Assembly: GCA_032051265.1 (NCBI GenBank)
Contig: DAMBYU010000004.1
Location: forward strand, 248,001-312,000
DNA from: Dryocola sp032051265
GTDB taxonomy: Bacteria > Pseudomonadota > Gammaproteobacteria > Enterobacterales > Enterobacteriaceae
Direction of reading: 5' to 3'
DNA: 64,000 nucleotides
Made by a program: the position numbers and the translations under genes. Shown here piece by piece: positions 8,133-17,449 of this stretch; within the stretch, counting starts at the first letter, position 1, and each line of letters opens with the position of its first letter. A model generated the notes under the pieces. That model was not told the origin of the DNA. It saw only the letters and a list, made by a program, of their open reading frames with translations, and did no database searches.

Positions 8133-8227
8133 GTTCGCTACCTAAATTGCCAACTAAATCGAAACAGGAAGTACAAAAGTCCCTGACCTGCCTGGTACAT
8201 GCCATAAATTAACATGTCGGGCTAAAC

Positions 8228-8395
8228 GTGACTAAAGTACGTAATTGCGTTCTTGATGCACTTTCCATCAACGTCAACAACATCATTAGCTTGGTCGTGG
8301 GCGCTTTTCCCTCTGGACCCGACGGTGTCAAAAACGGCTGTTATCCTAACCATTTTAACAGCAACATAACAGGCAGGACCGCTTCAGACATCTGA
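8228..8395 (+). pseudogene. yjjY: yjjY-like small ORF, frameshifted
   Basis: A GTG at 8228 opens TKVRNCVLDALSINVNNIIS, as I recall for E. coli YjjY (46 residues). After about residue 30 the frame diverges and runs to a stop at 8393. The expected ending KTAVILTILTAT with its stop (8367-8369) is present in another frame, as if one base had been gained near 8310-8320. Nucleotides are conserved on both sides of the shift, suggesting that the DNA is kept as arcA leader sequence. It depends on my recall of the E. coli sequence, and a sequencing error is possible. Confidence 0.6.
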
Positions 8396-8410
8396 TAAAA
8401 CTACGCTTCG

Positions 8411-8424
8411 TTGACATATATCAA
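8411..8424. promoter_or_regulatory. FNR-binding site upstream of arcA
   Basis: TTGACATATATCAA matches the FNR consensus TTGAT-N4-ATCAA at nine of ten specified bases. It lies about 280 bp upstream of the arcA start codon, where anaerobic activation of arcA by FNR is known in E. coli. The site is seen in the sequence; its function is inferred. Confidence 0.75.
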
Positions 8425-8764
8425 TTCCAATTGTAGCACGTTAACAGTTTGATGAAATCATCGTAGCGTATTGCTAGCTTGCGTCACATTTTTTTAATAA
8501 TCAACGTGATTAACGCCAAAACGCAATAAATAAGATTAAGCGGGATTATTTAGAACAATTAATGCTTTTTAACTATAATAAACAGTCAGATATCATAAAA
8601 GCGAAAGGGCTTGTTCAACGTTTTGTATCTGCAGCTTATGCGTTTCAATTATGTTTTTATAACCTATATTGCACGTGTGATGTTGCGATAAAGTAAATTT
8701 GTGATGCGCATTATCATTTTAGCGCCGGTTTTTTTCGAATTTGACAATTTTTAAGAGAGTTTTG

Positions 8765-9493
8765 ATGCATTTACCCATCATCCTGGTTTCTCCTGCCAGA
8801 GCCGAGAATGTCGGCACCGCCGCCCGCGCTATGAAGACCATGGGCTTTACAGCATTACGTATAGTGGCAAGCGATGCCCACCTTAAGCCAGAAGCACGCT
8901 GGGTGGCGCATGGTGCGGGAGATATTCTTGATAATGTACAGCACTTCGCGACGCTCGCTGATGCGCTGCACGACGTTAACTTTACCGTTGCGACTACTGC
9001 CCGCAGCCGGGCCAGGTTTCATTACTACGCGACACCGCAAGAACTGGTGCCGCTGCTGGAAGAGAAGCGTGAATGGGTCGGCACCGCCGCACTGGTTTTT
9101 GGCCGTGAGGATTCGGGCCTGACCAACGAAGAGCTTGAGCTGGCTGATGTATTAACCGGCGTGCCGATGGTCGCGGATTACCCATCGCTGAATTTAGGGC
9201 AGGCGGTGATGGTTTATTGCTACCAGCTTTCTTCCCTCATGCAACAGCCCGCAGTAGAGCGACAGGAAGCAGATGCTCAACAATTGAGCGCTTTACGCCA
9301 GCGTATAACGGCTCTGACCACTCGTCTTGATGTTGCGGATGACCAGAAAATGGCCGACTGGCTGCAGCAGCGTTTAGGGCTTTTAACGCAGCGAGACACC
9401 GCAATGTTGCACCGGTTGCTGCACGATATCGAAATAAATCTGCCAGTGAATAATGCTGACCAGAGGGCTTCTGGTAGCGACAATGCCGAGTAA
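8765..9493 (+). CDS. yjtD: SPOUT-family RNA methyltransferase YjtD/LasT
   Basis: Putative TrmJ-type tRNA/rRNA methyltransferase; the substrate is not established. ATG 8765 is chosen because AAGAGAG stands five bases before it and the product then starts MHLPIILVSPARAENVG like the family; the frame is open further upstream. The 242 residues include SPOUT knot motifs (FGREDSGLTNEEL; YPSLNLGQAVMVYCYQL), which form the SAM pocket. The E. coli protein has 228 residues; this one has an extra tail (NNADQRASGSDNAE). It is followed by the thr leader, as in E. coli. Confidence 0.93.
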   Translation: MHLPIILVSPARAENVGTAARAMKTMGFTALRIVASDAHLKPEARWVAHGAGDILDNVQHFATLADALHDVNFTVATTARSRARFHYYATPQELVPLLEEKREWVGTAALVFGREDSGLTNEELELADVLTGVPMVADYPSLNLGQAVMVYCYQLSSLMQQPAVERQEADAQQLSALRQRITALTTRLDVADDQKMADWLQQRLGLLTQRDTAMLHRLLHDIEINLPVNNADQRASGSDNAE

Positions 9494-9586
9494 TATCGGC
9501 GGTTTCGCAGCGTAATCACACCATTTACGCCCTGTTTGTTAGCGTGCCGGGGGAAAGTAAGCCTGGGCGGCCAAATTAAAAATAAA

Positions 9587-9620
9587 TTGACTTCACCTGA
9601 CGGATACTTTAACCAATACA
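9587..9620 (+). promoter_or_regulatory. Probable thr operon promoter region
   Basis: TTGACT at 9587-9592, followed by ACTTTAACCAATACAGG, reproduces the E. coli thr promoter neighbourhood about 35-65 bp before the leader peptide. The exact -10 cannot be fixed: the bases that align with the E. coli -10 have no good TATAAT match. Confidence 0.45.
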
Positions 9621-9650
9621 GGTAAATCAGATTAAGAGCACACAACATCC

Positions 9651-9719
9651 ATGATCCGCATCAGCCTAATGACCACAATTATTACAACCACCATTACCAC
9701 AGGTAACGGTGCGGGCTGA
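9651..9719 (+). CDS. thrL: thr operon leader peptide
   Basis: A 22-residue peptide, MIRISLMTTIITTTITTGNG plus AG, with seven threonine and five isoleucine codons. Ribosome stalling at these codons controls the attenuator that follows, so thrABC is expressed when threonyl- or isoleucyl-tRNA is scarce. E. coli ThrL has 21 residues; the distal part (ITTGNGAG) and the upstream ACACAACATCC are conserved, while the early codons differ. Too short for ordinary gene finding, but unmistakable from position and composition. Confidence 0.95.
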   Translation: MIRISLMTTIITTTITTGNGAG

Positions 9720-9740
9720 CGCATACAGGAAAAATGAAAA

Positions 9741-9773
9741 AAGCCCGCACCTGAACAGTGCGGGCTTTTTTTT
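9741..9773 (+). terminator. Threonine operon attenuator
   Basis: Stem AAGCCCGCAC/GTGCGGGCTT with loop CTGAACA, followed by eight Ts, 22 bases after the thrL stop. This is the classic Rho-independent attenuator. The thrL end (GGTGCGGGCTG) can pair with its 5' arm as the competing structure. Confidence 0.93.
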
Positions 9774-9800
9774 CGACTAAAAATCAAGGGGTAATATCCA

Positions 9801-12263
9801 ATGCGAGTGTTGAAATTCGGTGGTACATCAGTGGCGAACGCGGAGCGTTTTCTCCGTGTTGCCGATATCCTGGAAAGCAATGCCAAACAGGGGCAGGTGG
9901 CGACCGTGCTGTCTGCCCCGGCAAAAATTACCAATCACCTGGTGGCGATGATTGAAAAAACCATCGGTGGACAGGATGCACTACCGAATATCAGCGACGC
10001 CGAGCGCATTTTTAGCGAGCTGCTTAACGGACTGGCCGAAGCGCAACCCGGCTTCCCGCTCGTGAAACTGAAAGCCTTTGTTGAGCAAGAGTTCGCCCAG
10101 CTTAAACACGTTCTGCATGGCATCAGCCTGTTAGGGCAGTGTCCGGACAGCATCAACGCGGCAATCATTTGTCGCGGCGAAAAGCTCTCCATCGCCATTA
10201 TGGCGGCGCTACTGGAAGCGCGCGGGCACAATGTCACCGTTATCGATCCGGTCGAAAAATTACTCGCCGTTGGGCATTACCTTGAATCCACCGTTGATAT
10301 CGCCGAATCCACCCGGCGCATCGCCGCCAGCCGCATCCCTGCCGATCATATGATATTAATGGCGGGCTTTACTGCCGGGAACGAAAAAGGGGAGCTTGTC
10401 GTACTTGGCCGTAACGGTTCCGATTATTCCGCTGCCGTACTGGCGGCGTGTTTACGCGCCGATTGCTGTGAAATCTGGACCGACGTCGATGGCGTTTATA
10501 CCTGCGATCCGCGTCAGGTTCCCGACGCCAGGCTACTAAAATCGATGTCCTATCAGGAAGCCATGGAGCTTTCCTACTTCGGCGCTAAAGTTCTTCATCC
10601 CCGCACTATTACCCCCATCGCTCAGTTTCAGATCCCATGTCTTATCAAAAATACCGGCAACCCTCAGGCGCCCGGCACGTTGATTGGCGCTGAAAGCGAT
10701 GAAGAAGCGCTGCCGGTTAAGGGCATCACCAACCTGAACAATATGGCGATGTTTAACGTTTCAGGCCCGGGTATGAAAGGCATGGTTGGCATGGCAGCCC
10801 GCGTTTTCGCGGCGATGTCCGGCGCGGGCATTTCCGTGGTGCTGATTACGCAATCTTCCTCCGAATACAGCATTAGTTTCTGCGTGCCGCAGGGGGATTG
10901 CGGTCGTGCACGTCGCGCGATGGAAAATGAATTTTATCTGGAGCTGAAAGAAGGCCTGCTTGAACCGCTGGCGATCATGGAGCACCTGGCGATCATCTCC
11001 GTCGTGGGCGACGGCATGCGTACGCTGCGCGGCATCTCCGCTAAGTTCTTTGCGGCGCTTGCTCGTGCAAACATCAACATTGTGGCAATCGCACAGGGTT
11101 CTTCTGAGCGTTCTATTTCCGTGGTGGTCAGCAACGACGATGCGACCACCGGCGTGCGCGTGACGCATCAGATGCTGTTCAATACCGATCAGGTTATCGA
11201 GCTGTTCCTGATTGGCGTCGGCGGCGTCGGTTCCGCGCTGCTTGAACAGGTGAAGCGCCAGCAAAACTGGCTGAAAAAGAAACATATCGATCTGCGTGTC
11301 TGCGGCGTGGCAAATTCAAAAGCCTTACTGACTAACGTGCACGGCCTGGATCTGGAAAACTGGCAGGCGGAACTGGCTGAAGCCAAAGAGCCGTTTAACC
11401 TGGGCCGCCTGATCCGCCTGGCGAAAGAGTACCACCTGCTGAACCCGGTGATTGTCGATTGTACTTCAAGCCAGGCGGTGGCAGATCAGTATGCCGATTT
11501 CCTGGGGGAAGGTTTCCATGTGGTGACGCCAAACAAAAAGGCGAACACCTCGACCATGAATTACTACCACCAGATGCGTAACGCCGCGGCAAAATCGCGT
11601 CGTAAATTCCTCTACGATACCAACGTTGGTGCCGGCCTGCCGGTTATCGAAAACCTGCAAAACCTGTTGAATGCGGGCGATGAACTGCGTCGTTTCTCCG
11701 GCATTCTTTCTGGTTCTTTGTCGTTCATCTTTGGCAAGCTTGATGAAGGGATGAGCCTGTCGGAAGCGACGCGTGTTGCGCGTGAAATGGGCTATACCGA
11801 GCCCGATCCGCGTGACGATCTTTCCGGCATGGACGTGGCGCGCAAGCTGCTGATTCTGGCCCGTGAAACGGGCAGCAACCTCGAGCTTTCCGACATCGTT
11901 ATCGAGCCAGTTTTACCTGAATCCTTCGATTCCACCGGGGACGTCGAGTCGTTTATGGCGCGTCTGCCGCAGCTGGATGACGATTTTTCAGCTCGCGTGG
12001 CGAAAGCGCGTGATGAAGGCAAGGTGCTGCGTTTTGTGGGCGCGATCGAAGAAGACGGTAGCTGTAAAGTTAAAATTGACGCCGTGGACGGTAACGATCC
12101 ACTGTATAAGGTCAAAAACGGCGAGAACGCTCTGGCTTTCTATAGCCACTATTATCAGCCGCTGCCTCTTGTGCTGCGCGGTTACGGTGCGGGCAACGAT
12201 GTTACGGCTGCCGGTGTCTTTGCGGACTTATTGCGCACCCTGTCATGGAAGTTAGGAGTTTAA
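9801..12263 (+). CDS. thrA: Bifunctional aspartokinase I / homoserine dehydrogenase I
   Basis: Carries the first and third steps of threonine synthesis from aspartate. The 820 residues equal E. coli ThrA. N-terminal aspartokinase (about 1-250, opening MRVLKFGGTSVANAERF), central ACT regulatory region (about 310-460) that binds threonine, and C-terminal NAD(P)-binding homoserine dehydrogenase (about 465-820, with IGVGGVGSALLEQ). The gene starts 27 bases after the attenuator and ends one base before thrB. Confidence 0.98.
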   Translation: MRVLKFGGTSVANAERFLRVADILESNAKQGQVATVLSAPAKITNHLVAMIEKTIGGQDALPNISDAERIFSELLNGLAEAQPGFPLVKLKAFVEQEFAQLKHVLHGISLLGQCPDSINAAIICRGEKLSIAIMAALLEARGHNVTVIDPVEKLLAVGHYLESTVDIAESTRRIAASRIPADHMILMAGFTAGNEKGELVVLGRNGSDYSAAVLAACLRADCCEIWTDVDGVYTCDPRQVPDARLLKSMSYQEAMELSYFGAKVLHPRTITPIAQFQIPCLIKNTGNPQAPGTLIGAESDEEALPVKGITNLNNMAMFNVSGPGMKGMVGMAARVFAAMSGAGISVVLITQSSSEYSISFCVPQGDCGRARRAMENEFYLELKEGLLEPLAIMEHLAIISVVGDGMRTLRGISAKFFAALARANINIVAIAQGSSERSISVVVSNDDATTGVRVTHQMLFNTDQVIELFLIGVGGVGSALLEQVKRQQNWLKKKHIDLRVCGVANSKALLTNVHGLDLENWQAELAEAKEPFNLGRLIRLAKEYHLLNPVIVDCTSSQAVADQYADFLGEGFHVVTPNKKANTSTMNYYHQMRNAAAKSRRKFLYDTNVGAGLPVIENLQNLLNAGDELRRFSGILSGSLSFIFGKLDEGMSLSEATRVAREMGYTEPDPRDDLSGMDVARKLLILARETGSNLELSDIVIEPVLPESFDSTGDVESFMARLPQLDDDFSARVAKARDEGKVLRFVGAIEEDGSCKVKIDAVDGNDPLYKVKNGENALAFYSHYYQPLPLVLRGYGAGNDVTAAGVFADLLRTLSWKLGV

Positions 12264-12264
12264 G

Positions 12265-13194
12265 ATGGTTAAAGTATACGCCCCGGCAAGCAGCGCAAAT
12301 ATGAGCGTCGGGTTTGATGTGCTGGGGGCTGCGGTTTCGCCAATAGATGGTTCGCTGCTGGGAGATTACGTGACGGTTGAAGCGGCGGAATCGTTCAGCC
12401 TGAACAATATCGGACGCTTTGCCAGTAAATTACCCTCCGAACCGCGTGAGAATATTGTCTATCAGTGCTGGGAGCGCTTCTGCCAGGAAATCGGTAAAAA
12501 CATTCCCGTAGCGATGACGCTGGAAAAAAGTATGCCGATTGGCTCGGGGCTTGGCTCCAGCGCCTGTTCCGTGGTCGCGGGATTAATGGCAATGAATGAA
12601 TATTGCGGCAAGCCGCTCAGCGAGGCCCGCCTGCTTAGCCTGATGGGCGAGCTGGAGGGGCGCATTTCGGGCAGCGTTCATTACGATAACGTCGCACCGT
12701 GCTTTCTCGGCGGCATGCAGTTGATGATCGAAGAAAACGGCATTATCAGCCAGTCGGTTCCGGGCTTTGACGAGTGGCTGTGGGTACTGGCCTATCCGGG
12801 CATTAAAGTTTCCACCGCCGAGGCGCGAGCGATCCTTCCCGCGCAGTATCGCCGCCAGGATTGCATCAGCCATGGTCGCCACCTGGCGGGCTTTATTCAC
12901 GCCTGCCACACCCGTCAGCCGGGCCTTGCAGCTAAGCTGATGCGTGATGTGATAGCCGAGCCGTATCGTGCCAAATTACTGCCGCGCTTTAACGAAGCGC
13001 GTCAGGCGGCGGCGGATATTGGCGCGCTGGCGAGCGGTATTTCTGGCTCCGGCCCGACCTTATTTGCACTGTGCGATAACACCGATACCGCACAGCGCGT
13101 GGCTGACTGGCTTAGCCTTCATTATTTGCAGAACCAGGAAGGTTTTGTACATATTTGCCGTCTGGATACGGCTGGCGCACGAGTTCTGGGATAA
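12265..13194 (+). CDS. thrB: Homoserine kinase
   Basis: Phosphorylates homoserine with ATP, the fourth step of the pathway. GHMP-kinase family, 309 residues (E. coli 310). The glycine/serine-rich ATP loop is visible at about residues 90-105 (PIGSGLGSSACSVVAG), and the C-terminal GHMP motif near 255-265 (GISGSGPTLFALC). It starts one base after the thrA stop, with its ribosome site (AGGAG) inside the thrA end, so translation is probably coupled. Confidence 0.98.
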   Translation: MVKVYAPASSANMSVGFDVLGAAVSPIDGSLLGDYVTVEAAESFSLNNIGRFASKLPSEPRENIVYQCWERFCQEIGKNIPVAMTLEKSMPIGSGLGSSACSVVAGLMAMNEYCGKPLSEARLLSLMGELEGRISGSVHYDNVAPCFLGGMQLMIEENGIISQSVPGFDEWLWVLAYPGIKVSTAEARAILPAQYRRQDCISHGRHLAGFIHACHTRQPGLAAKLMRDVIAEPYRAKLLPRFNEARQAAADIGALASGISGSGPTLFALCDNTDTAQRVADWLSLHYLQNQEGFVHICRLDTAGARVLG

Positions 13195-13197
13195 CGC

Positions 13198-14487
13198 ATG
13201 AAACTGTATAACCTTAAAGATCATAACGAGCAGGTCAACTTTGCCCAGGCGATTACGCAGGGGCTGGGCAAGCAGCAGGGGCTGTTTTTCCCTCATGACC
13301 TGCCCGAGTTCGAACTGACCGAAATCGACGAAATGCTGAAGATGGACTTCGTCACGCGCAGCAGCAAGATTCTGTCTGCGTTTATCGGCGACGAAATGCC
13401 TCAGGAGCAGCTTGAAGCGCGCGTGCGTGCGGCCTTTGCTTTCCCTGCTCCGGTTAAAAGCGTCGAGCCAGATATTGGCTGTCTGGAACTGTTCCACGGC
13501 CCAACCCTTGCATTCAAAGACTTCGGCGGGCGCTTTATGGCCCAGATGCTAACCCATATCAGCGGCGACAAACCGGTAACGATTTTAACGGCGACTTCCG
13601 GTGATACCGGCGCGGCTGTGGCGCATGCATTCTACGGGCTGGAGAACGTCCGCGTAGTCATCCTTTATCCGCGCGGTAAAATCAGCCCGCTGCAGGAAAA
13701 ATTGTTCTGTACCCTTGGCGGCAATATCGAAACCGTGGCCATTGATGGCGATTTTGACGCCTGTCAGGCGCTGGTTAAACAGGCATTCGATGATGAAGAG
13801 CTGAAGGTAGCGCTGGGGTTAAACTCCGCCAACTCCATCAACATCAGTCGCCTGCTGGCACAAATTTGCTACTACTTCGAAGCTGTGGCGCAGCTCCCAC
13901 AGGAAGCCCGCAATCAACTGGTTGTTTCCGTGCCTAGCGGTAACTTTGGCGATCTGACCGCAGGCCTGCTGGCGAAATCGCTCGGCTTGCCGGTTAAACG
14001 CTTTATCGCAGCCACCAACGCCAACGACACCGTGCCACGTTTCCTGGCCGACGGAAAATGGACGCCGAAAACGACCGTTGCCACGCTTTCCAATGCGATG
14101 GACGTCAGCCAGCCAAACAACTGGCCGCGTGTGGAAGAGCTGTTCCGCCGTAAAATCTGGCGCCTGACCGATCTGGGTTATGCCGCGCTGAGCGATGATG
14201 AGACGAAGCAGGCGATGCGTGAGCTGCGGGCGAAGGGGTATATTTCCGAACCCCATGCGGCAATTGCCTGGCGCGCGCTGCGCGACCAGCTGCAGCCGGG
14301 CGAATATGGTCTGTTCCTCGGAACGGCACACCCGGCGAAGTTTAAAGAGAGCGTTGAAGACATTCTTGATGAGACGCTGCCGCTGCCGGAAGAACTGGCA
14401 TCGCGGGCTGATTTACCGCTGCTTTCTCACAATCTGCCGGCGGATTTCGCCGCGCTGCGTGAACTTATGATGGCTAAAGCCTGGTAG
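13198..14487 (+). CDS. thrC: Threonine synthase
   Basis: PLP enzyme that converts O-phosphohomoserine to threonine, the last step. 429 residues against 428 in E. coli. The PLP-binding lysine is Lys107 (LAFKDFGGRFM), and the phosphate-binding ATSGDTGAAV loop follows about 45 residues later. It begins three bases after thrB. A short GC-rich terminator follows at 14506-14526. Confidence 0.98.
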   Translation: MKLYNLKDHNEQVNFAQAITQGLGKQQGLFFPHDLPEFELTEIDEMLKMDFVTRSSKILSAFIGDEMPQEQLEARVRAAFAFPAPVKSVEPDIGCLELFHGPTLAFKDFGGRFMAQMLTHISGDKPVTILTATSGDTGAAVAHAFYGLENVRVVILYPRGKISPLQEKLFCTLGGNIETVAIDGDFDACQALVKQAFDDEELKVALGLNSANSINISRLLAQICYYFEAVAQLPQEARNQLVVSVPSGNFGDLTAGLLAKSLGLPVKRFIAATNANDTVPRFLADGKWTPKTTVATLSNAMDVSQPNNWPRVEELFRRKIWRLTDLGYAALSDDETKQAMRELRAKGYISEPHAAIAWRALRDQLQPGEYGLFLGTAHPAKFKESVEDILDETLPLPEELASRADLPLLSHNLPADFAALRELMMAKAW

Positions 14488-14505
14488 TTGCAGGGCCGCA
14501 AACGT

Positions 14506-14526
14506 ACCACCCTTCGGGGTGGTTTT
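14506..14526 (+). terminator. thrC terminator
   Basis: Stem ACCACC/GGTGGT closed by a CTTCGG loop, followed by TTTT, 18 bases after the thrC stop. It ends the threonine operon. Confidence 0.8.
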
Positions 14527-14696
14527 GGGCCTGATTATGGAGAAAATAAGCAGGGATCAAGGAGGAAAAAAGTAGAAATTCCCATAAAATGCGGACACTT
14601 AGATATTAGGATTGCGCAGGATAACAACCGGGCGCCATTCGTCATAAGCTCTCTTTAACGGCCCAATATGGGCATGAATGTTTTAAGGAGTGACTT

Positions 14697-14993
14697 ATGT
14701 TGAAATCTATCGTTCTGGCGTTATCGATTCTGGTGGTGACTCCTCTGGCCGTCCAGGCCGCTGAAATAACCCTGGTTCCGGCGGTGAAGCTGCAGATCGG
14801 CGATCGGGATAATCATGGCAACTACTGGGATGGGGGTCACTGGCGCGACCATGGCTGGTGGGGCAATCATTATGAGTGGCGCGATAACCACTGGCGTCCG
14901 CATGGTCATTCTGGTCATTATGACGATCGCCACAACGATCGCCATAACCACCATGATAACGGTCATCATAACGGTCACCGGAACCATCATTGA
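14697..14993 (+). CDS. yaaX: YaaX, small exported histidine-rich protein (DUF2502)
   Basis: 98 residues, as in E. coli YaaX. A clear signal peptide (1-21, ending VQAAE) is followed by the conserved EITLVPAVKLQIGDRD block and a tail rich in His, Asp and Asn (many HH pairs from residue 45 on). The composition suggests metal binding, but no function is established. AAGGAG stands six bases before the ATG. It converges on yaaA, and the shared hairpin between them has no real U-tract. Confidence 0.9.
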   Translation: MLKSIVLALSILVVTPLAVQAAEITLVPAVKLQIGDRDNHGNYWDGGHWRDHGWWGNHYEWRDNHWRPHGHSGHYDDRHNDRHNHHDNGHHNGHRNHH

Positions 14994-15000
14994 TTTTAAC

Positions 15001-15019
15001 GGCGGGAAGCTCTTCCGCC
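15001..15019. terminator. Hairpin between yaaX and yaaA
   Basis: Inverted repeat GGCGGGAAG/CTTCCGCC in the 35-bp gap between convergent genes. The plus-strand tail (GCTTCGTTGTT) is only moderately T-rich, so terminator activity is uncertain. Confidence 0.4.
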
Positions 15020-15028
15020 GCTTCGTTG

Positions 15029-15802
15029 TTACTGCTCGTGACGCTTAAACACCAGTTCGTTTTTCCCCGATGCCGCTTCATCAAAGAAATAACCATCGGT
15101 ATTAAATGCGCTTAGCTGTTCAGGCCTGGTGAGCCGATTTTCAATGATGTAACGGCTCATCAACCCACGCGCTTTCTTGGCGTAGAAGCTGATAATTTTA
15201 AACTTGCCGTTCTTCTCATCGAGGAAGACAGGTTTAATAATTTCAGCCTGCAGTTTCTGCGCTTTTACCGCTTTGAAATATTCGTCTGAAGCCAGGTTTA
15301 TCAGGACATTATCGCCCTGAGCTGCCAGCGTCTGGTTCAGCTTTTCGGTAATTGTGTCGCCCCAGAAATGGTACAGATCTTTGCCCTGCGGATTCTCCAG
15401 ACGAATTCCCATCTCCAGACGGTACGGCTGCATCAGATCCAGCGGGCGCAGCACGCCATACAACCCCGACAGCATACGCAAATGCTTTTGGGCAAAATCA
15501 AAATCAGCATCGCTAAATTTTTCCGCCTGTAAGCCGGTATATACATCGCCCTTAAACGCCAGAATAGCCTGGCGCGCATTCTGCGGCGTGAAATCCGGGT
15601 GCCATTCATGGAAGCGGGTTTCGTTGAGAGAGGCCAGTTTGTCGCTGACGCTCATCAGCGAGGCAATTTGCGGCGCGCTGAGCTTGCGGGCAATGCCGAT
15701 CAGCTGTTGTGAATACTCCAGCAGCTCCGGTTGGGTGTAGCGATCTGTGGGCAGAAGGCTTTGGTAATCAAGCGTCTTAGCGGGTGAAATAACGATCAGC
15801 AT
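15029..15802 (-). CDS. yaaA: Peroxide stress protein YaaA
   Basis: DUF328/UPF0246 protein that lowers free intracellular iron during hydrogen peroxide stress in E. coli; OxyR induces it there. Here 257 residues against 258. ATG 15802 (MLIVISPAKTLDYQS) is chosen because AAGGAG precedes it by five bases; the frame remains open five codons upstream. Family blocks are visible: GDVYTGLQAEKFS, LRMLSGLYGVLRPLD and INLASDEYF. I did not find an obvious OxyR site. Confidence 0.95.
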   Translation of the reverse strand: MLIVISPAKTLDYQSLLPTDRYTQPELLEYSQQLIGIARKLSAPQIASLMSVSDKLASLNETRFHEWHPDFTPQNARQAILAFKGDVYTGLQAEKFSDADFDFAQKHLRMLSGLYGVLRPLDLMQPYRLEMGIRLENPQGKDLYHFWGDTITEKLNQTLAAQGDNVLINLASDEYFKAVKAQKLQAEIIKPVFLDEKNGKFKIISFYAKKARGLMSRYIIENRLTRPEQLSAFNTDGYFFDEAASGKNELVFKRHEQ

Positions 15803-15870
15803 GTTCGCTCCTTGCAAATTATGCCGCCTACTTTAGCAAATTTCCTGAAAGTATCCGCCAATGGATGCGA

Positions 15871-17316
15871 TTAGCGCCGGGTTTGAGTTACGCTCAGGTT
15901 ATCCCACACGCCCGGAGCCAGCTGGCTTTTGATTTCAGGAAAACGATTAGGATCAAAGACCGGCGTTACGCCAAGCTTCATTTGGCGAAGATAATCTGCG
16001 GTGATATCGCGTACCACCGGTGAAAGCAAAAGGATGGCGCTGAGGTTGGTTATCGCCATAAGCGCCATCGCTATATCGGCAAGCTGCCACACCAGCGGCA
16101 GCGAGGAGAGGGTGCCAAACATCACCATGACCAACGCCAGGCAGCGGAACAGTACCAGCGAAAACGCACTTTTCTGTTGCAAAAACAGCAGATTGTTTTC
16201 GGCATAGGCGTAATTCGCCACGATGGAAGTGAAGGCGAACAGAAAGATGATAAAAGCGATAAACCCCGAGGCCCAGCTTCCAAGCATGCCGCTAAGCGCC
16301 GTTTGCACAAGGGTTATACCGTCCATGCTGGTTGTTGGGTTATCGAGCATGCCGGAAAAAAGAATAATAGCCGCCGTGGCGGTGCAGATAATCACGGTAT
16401 TGATAAATACGCCGAACATCTGCAGCAAACCCTGGGATGCGGGATGTGGAGGCCATGCGGATGCCGCTGCGGCAGCGTTGGGCGTTGATCCCATTCCCGC
16501 CTCGTTAGAGAACATGCTGCGCTGAAATCCCGTCGTAATCACCTGGCCTGAGGTAAACGCCAGCGCGCCTGAAGCCGCTTCCTGCCAGCCAAAAGCGCTT
16601 TTAATCACCAGCATGATTACCTGCGGCACCCGATCGATATGCAGCGCGACAACGTACAGGCCCATGATTACCCAGGTTAGCGCCATGAAAGGCACCAGAT
16701 ATTGTGCAAGACGCGCTGTACCGCGCATACCGCCCCAAATAACGCTGGCGGTTAGCACAACCAGCAGGATGCCCACCCAGCTTTTCGGCACGGCAAAGGC
16801 GTGGTTTACCGCATTGGCAATAGAGTTTGCCTGCACGGCGTTGAAAATTAGCCCGAAGGCGAGCATTAAAAAGAGAGAGAAAATCACCCCCATCCAGCGC
16901 ATCCCCAGGCCGTTTTCCATGTACCATGCCGGGCCGCCGCGATAGCGGCCCTCGCTGTCACGGTGTTTATAGAGCTGCGCCAGGGAGCATTCTGCATATG
17001 AAGTCGCCATGCCGATGAGGGCGACTACCCACATCCAGAAAATCGCCCCGGGGCCGCCCATAGTCAGCGCCAGCGCAACGCCTGCGATATTGCCGCTGCC
17101 GACGCGCGCGGCAAGGCTCGTACAAAGCGCCTGAAAGGGTGAAATTCCCGCGCTATCTTCAGAAGGGGGCGAACTGATAAGCGAGCGAAACTGAGTAAAA
17201 TAGCGGAACTGGACAAAACCACAGCGGAAAGTAAACCAGAGGCCTGCACCTGCAAGCAGGTAGATCAGTACGGATCCCCACAGTATATCGTTGATAAAGT
17301 GAAGAAAATCGATCAT
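15871..17316 (-). CDS. yaaJ: AGCS-family amino acid:cation symporter
   Basis: Inner-membrane alanine/glycine:cation symporter family member, 481 residues, similar to E. coli YaaJ (476). About ten membrane segments; family signatures are CTSLAARVGSGNIAGVALAL near residue 70 and the QRSMFSNEAGMGSTPNAAAA block near residue 270. ATG 17316 follows GAGG with seven bases between; a longer open frame reaching 17484 runs through the talB upstream region and is not credible as coding. Transcribed divergently from talB. The substrate has not been settled in this subgroup. Confidence 0.92.
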   Translation of the reverse strand: MIDFLHFINDILWGSVLIYLLAGAGLWFTFRCGFVQFRYFTQFRSLISSPPSEDSAGISPFQALCTSLAARVGSGNIAGVALALTMGGPGAIFWMWVVALIGMATSYAECSLAQLYKHRDSEGRYRGGPAWYMENGLGMRWMGVIFSLFLMLAFGLIFNAVQANSIANAVNHAFAVPKSWVGILLVVLTASVIWGGMRGTARLAQYLVPFMALTWVIMGLYVVALHIDRVPQVIMLVIKSAFGWQEAASGALAFTSGQVITTGFQRSMFSNEAGMGSTPNAAAAASAWPPHPASQGLLQMFGVFINTVIICTATAAIILFSGMLDNPTTSMDGITLVQTALSGMLGSWASGFIAFIIFLFAFTSIVANYAYAENNLLFLQQKSAFSLVLFRCLALVMVMFGTLSSLPLVWQLADIAMALMAITNLSAILLLSPVVRDITADYLRQMKLGVTPVFDPNRFPEIKSQLAPGVWDNLSVTQTRR

Positions 17317-17449
17317 TAACGTTCCTCTCGTCACTGCGCAGTGAACCTGGCCGGTCGGCATTGGCAACGCGCAGCCCATTACATCGCTGGCAAATATTTT
17401 CGGCAGTTTATCATATTTGCGTCGGCTTCCTGGCGGCGTGTTGCTACGG

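Larger units (their letters stand above)
8133..8764. other. arcA leader and arcA-yjtD divergent regulatory region
   Basis: About 630 AT-rich bases between arcA (minus) and yjtD (plus). The segment nearest arcA (8133-8400) is strongly E. coli-like at the nucleotide level, including the frameshifted yjjY-like stretch. The FNR site lies at 8411-8424. The rest (8430-8750) is very AT-rich with several TATAAT-like hexamers; I cannot choose one as the yjtD promoter. Confidence 0.6.
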
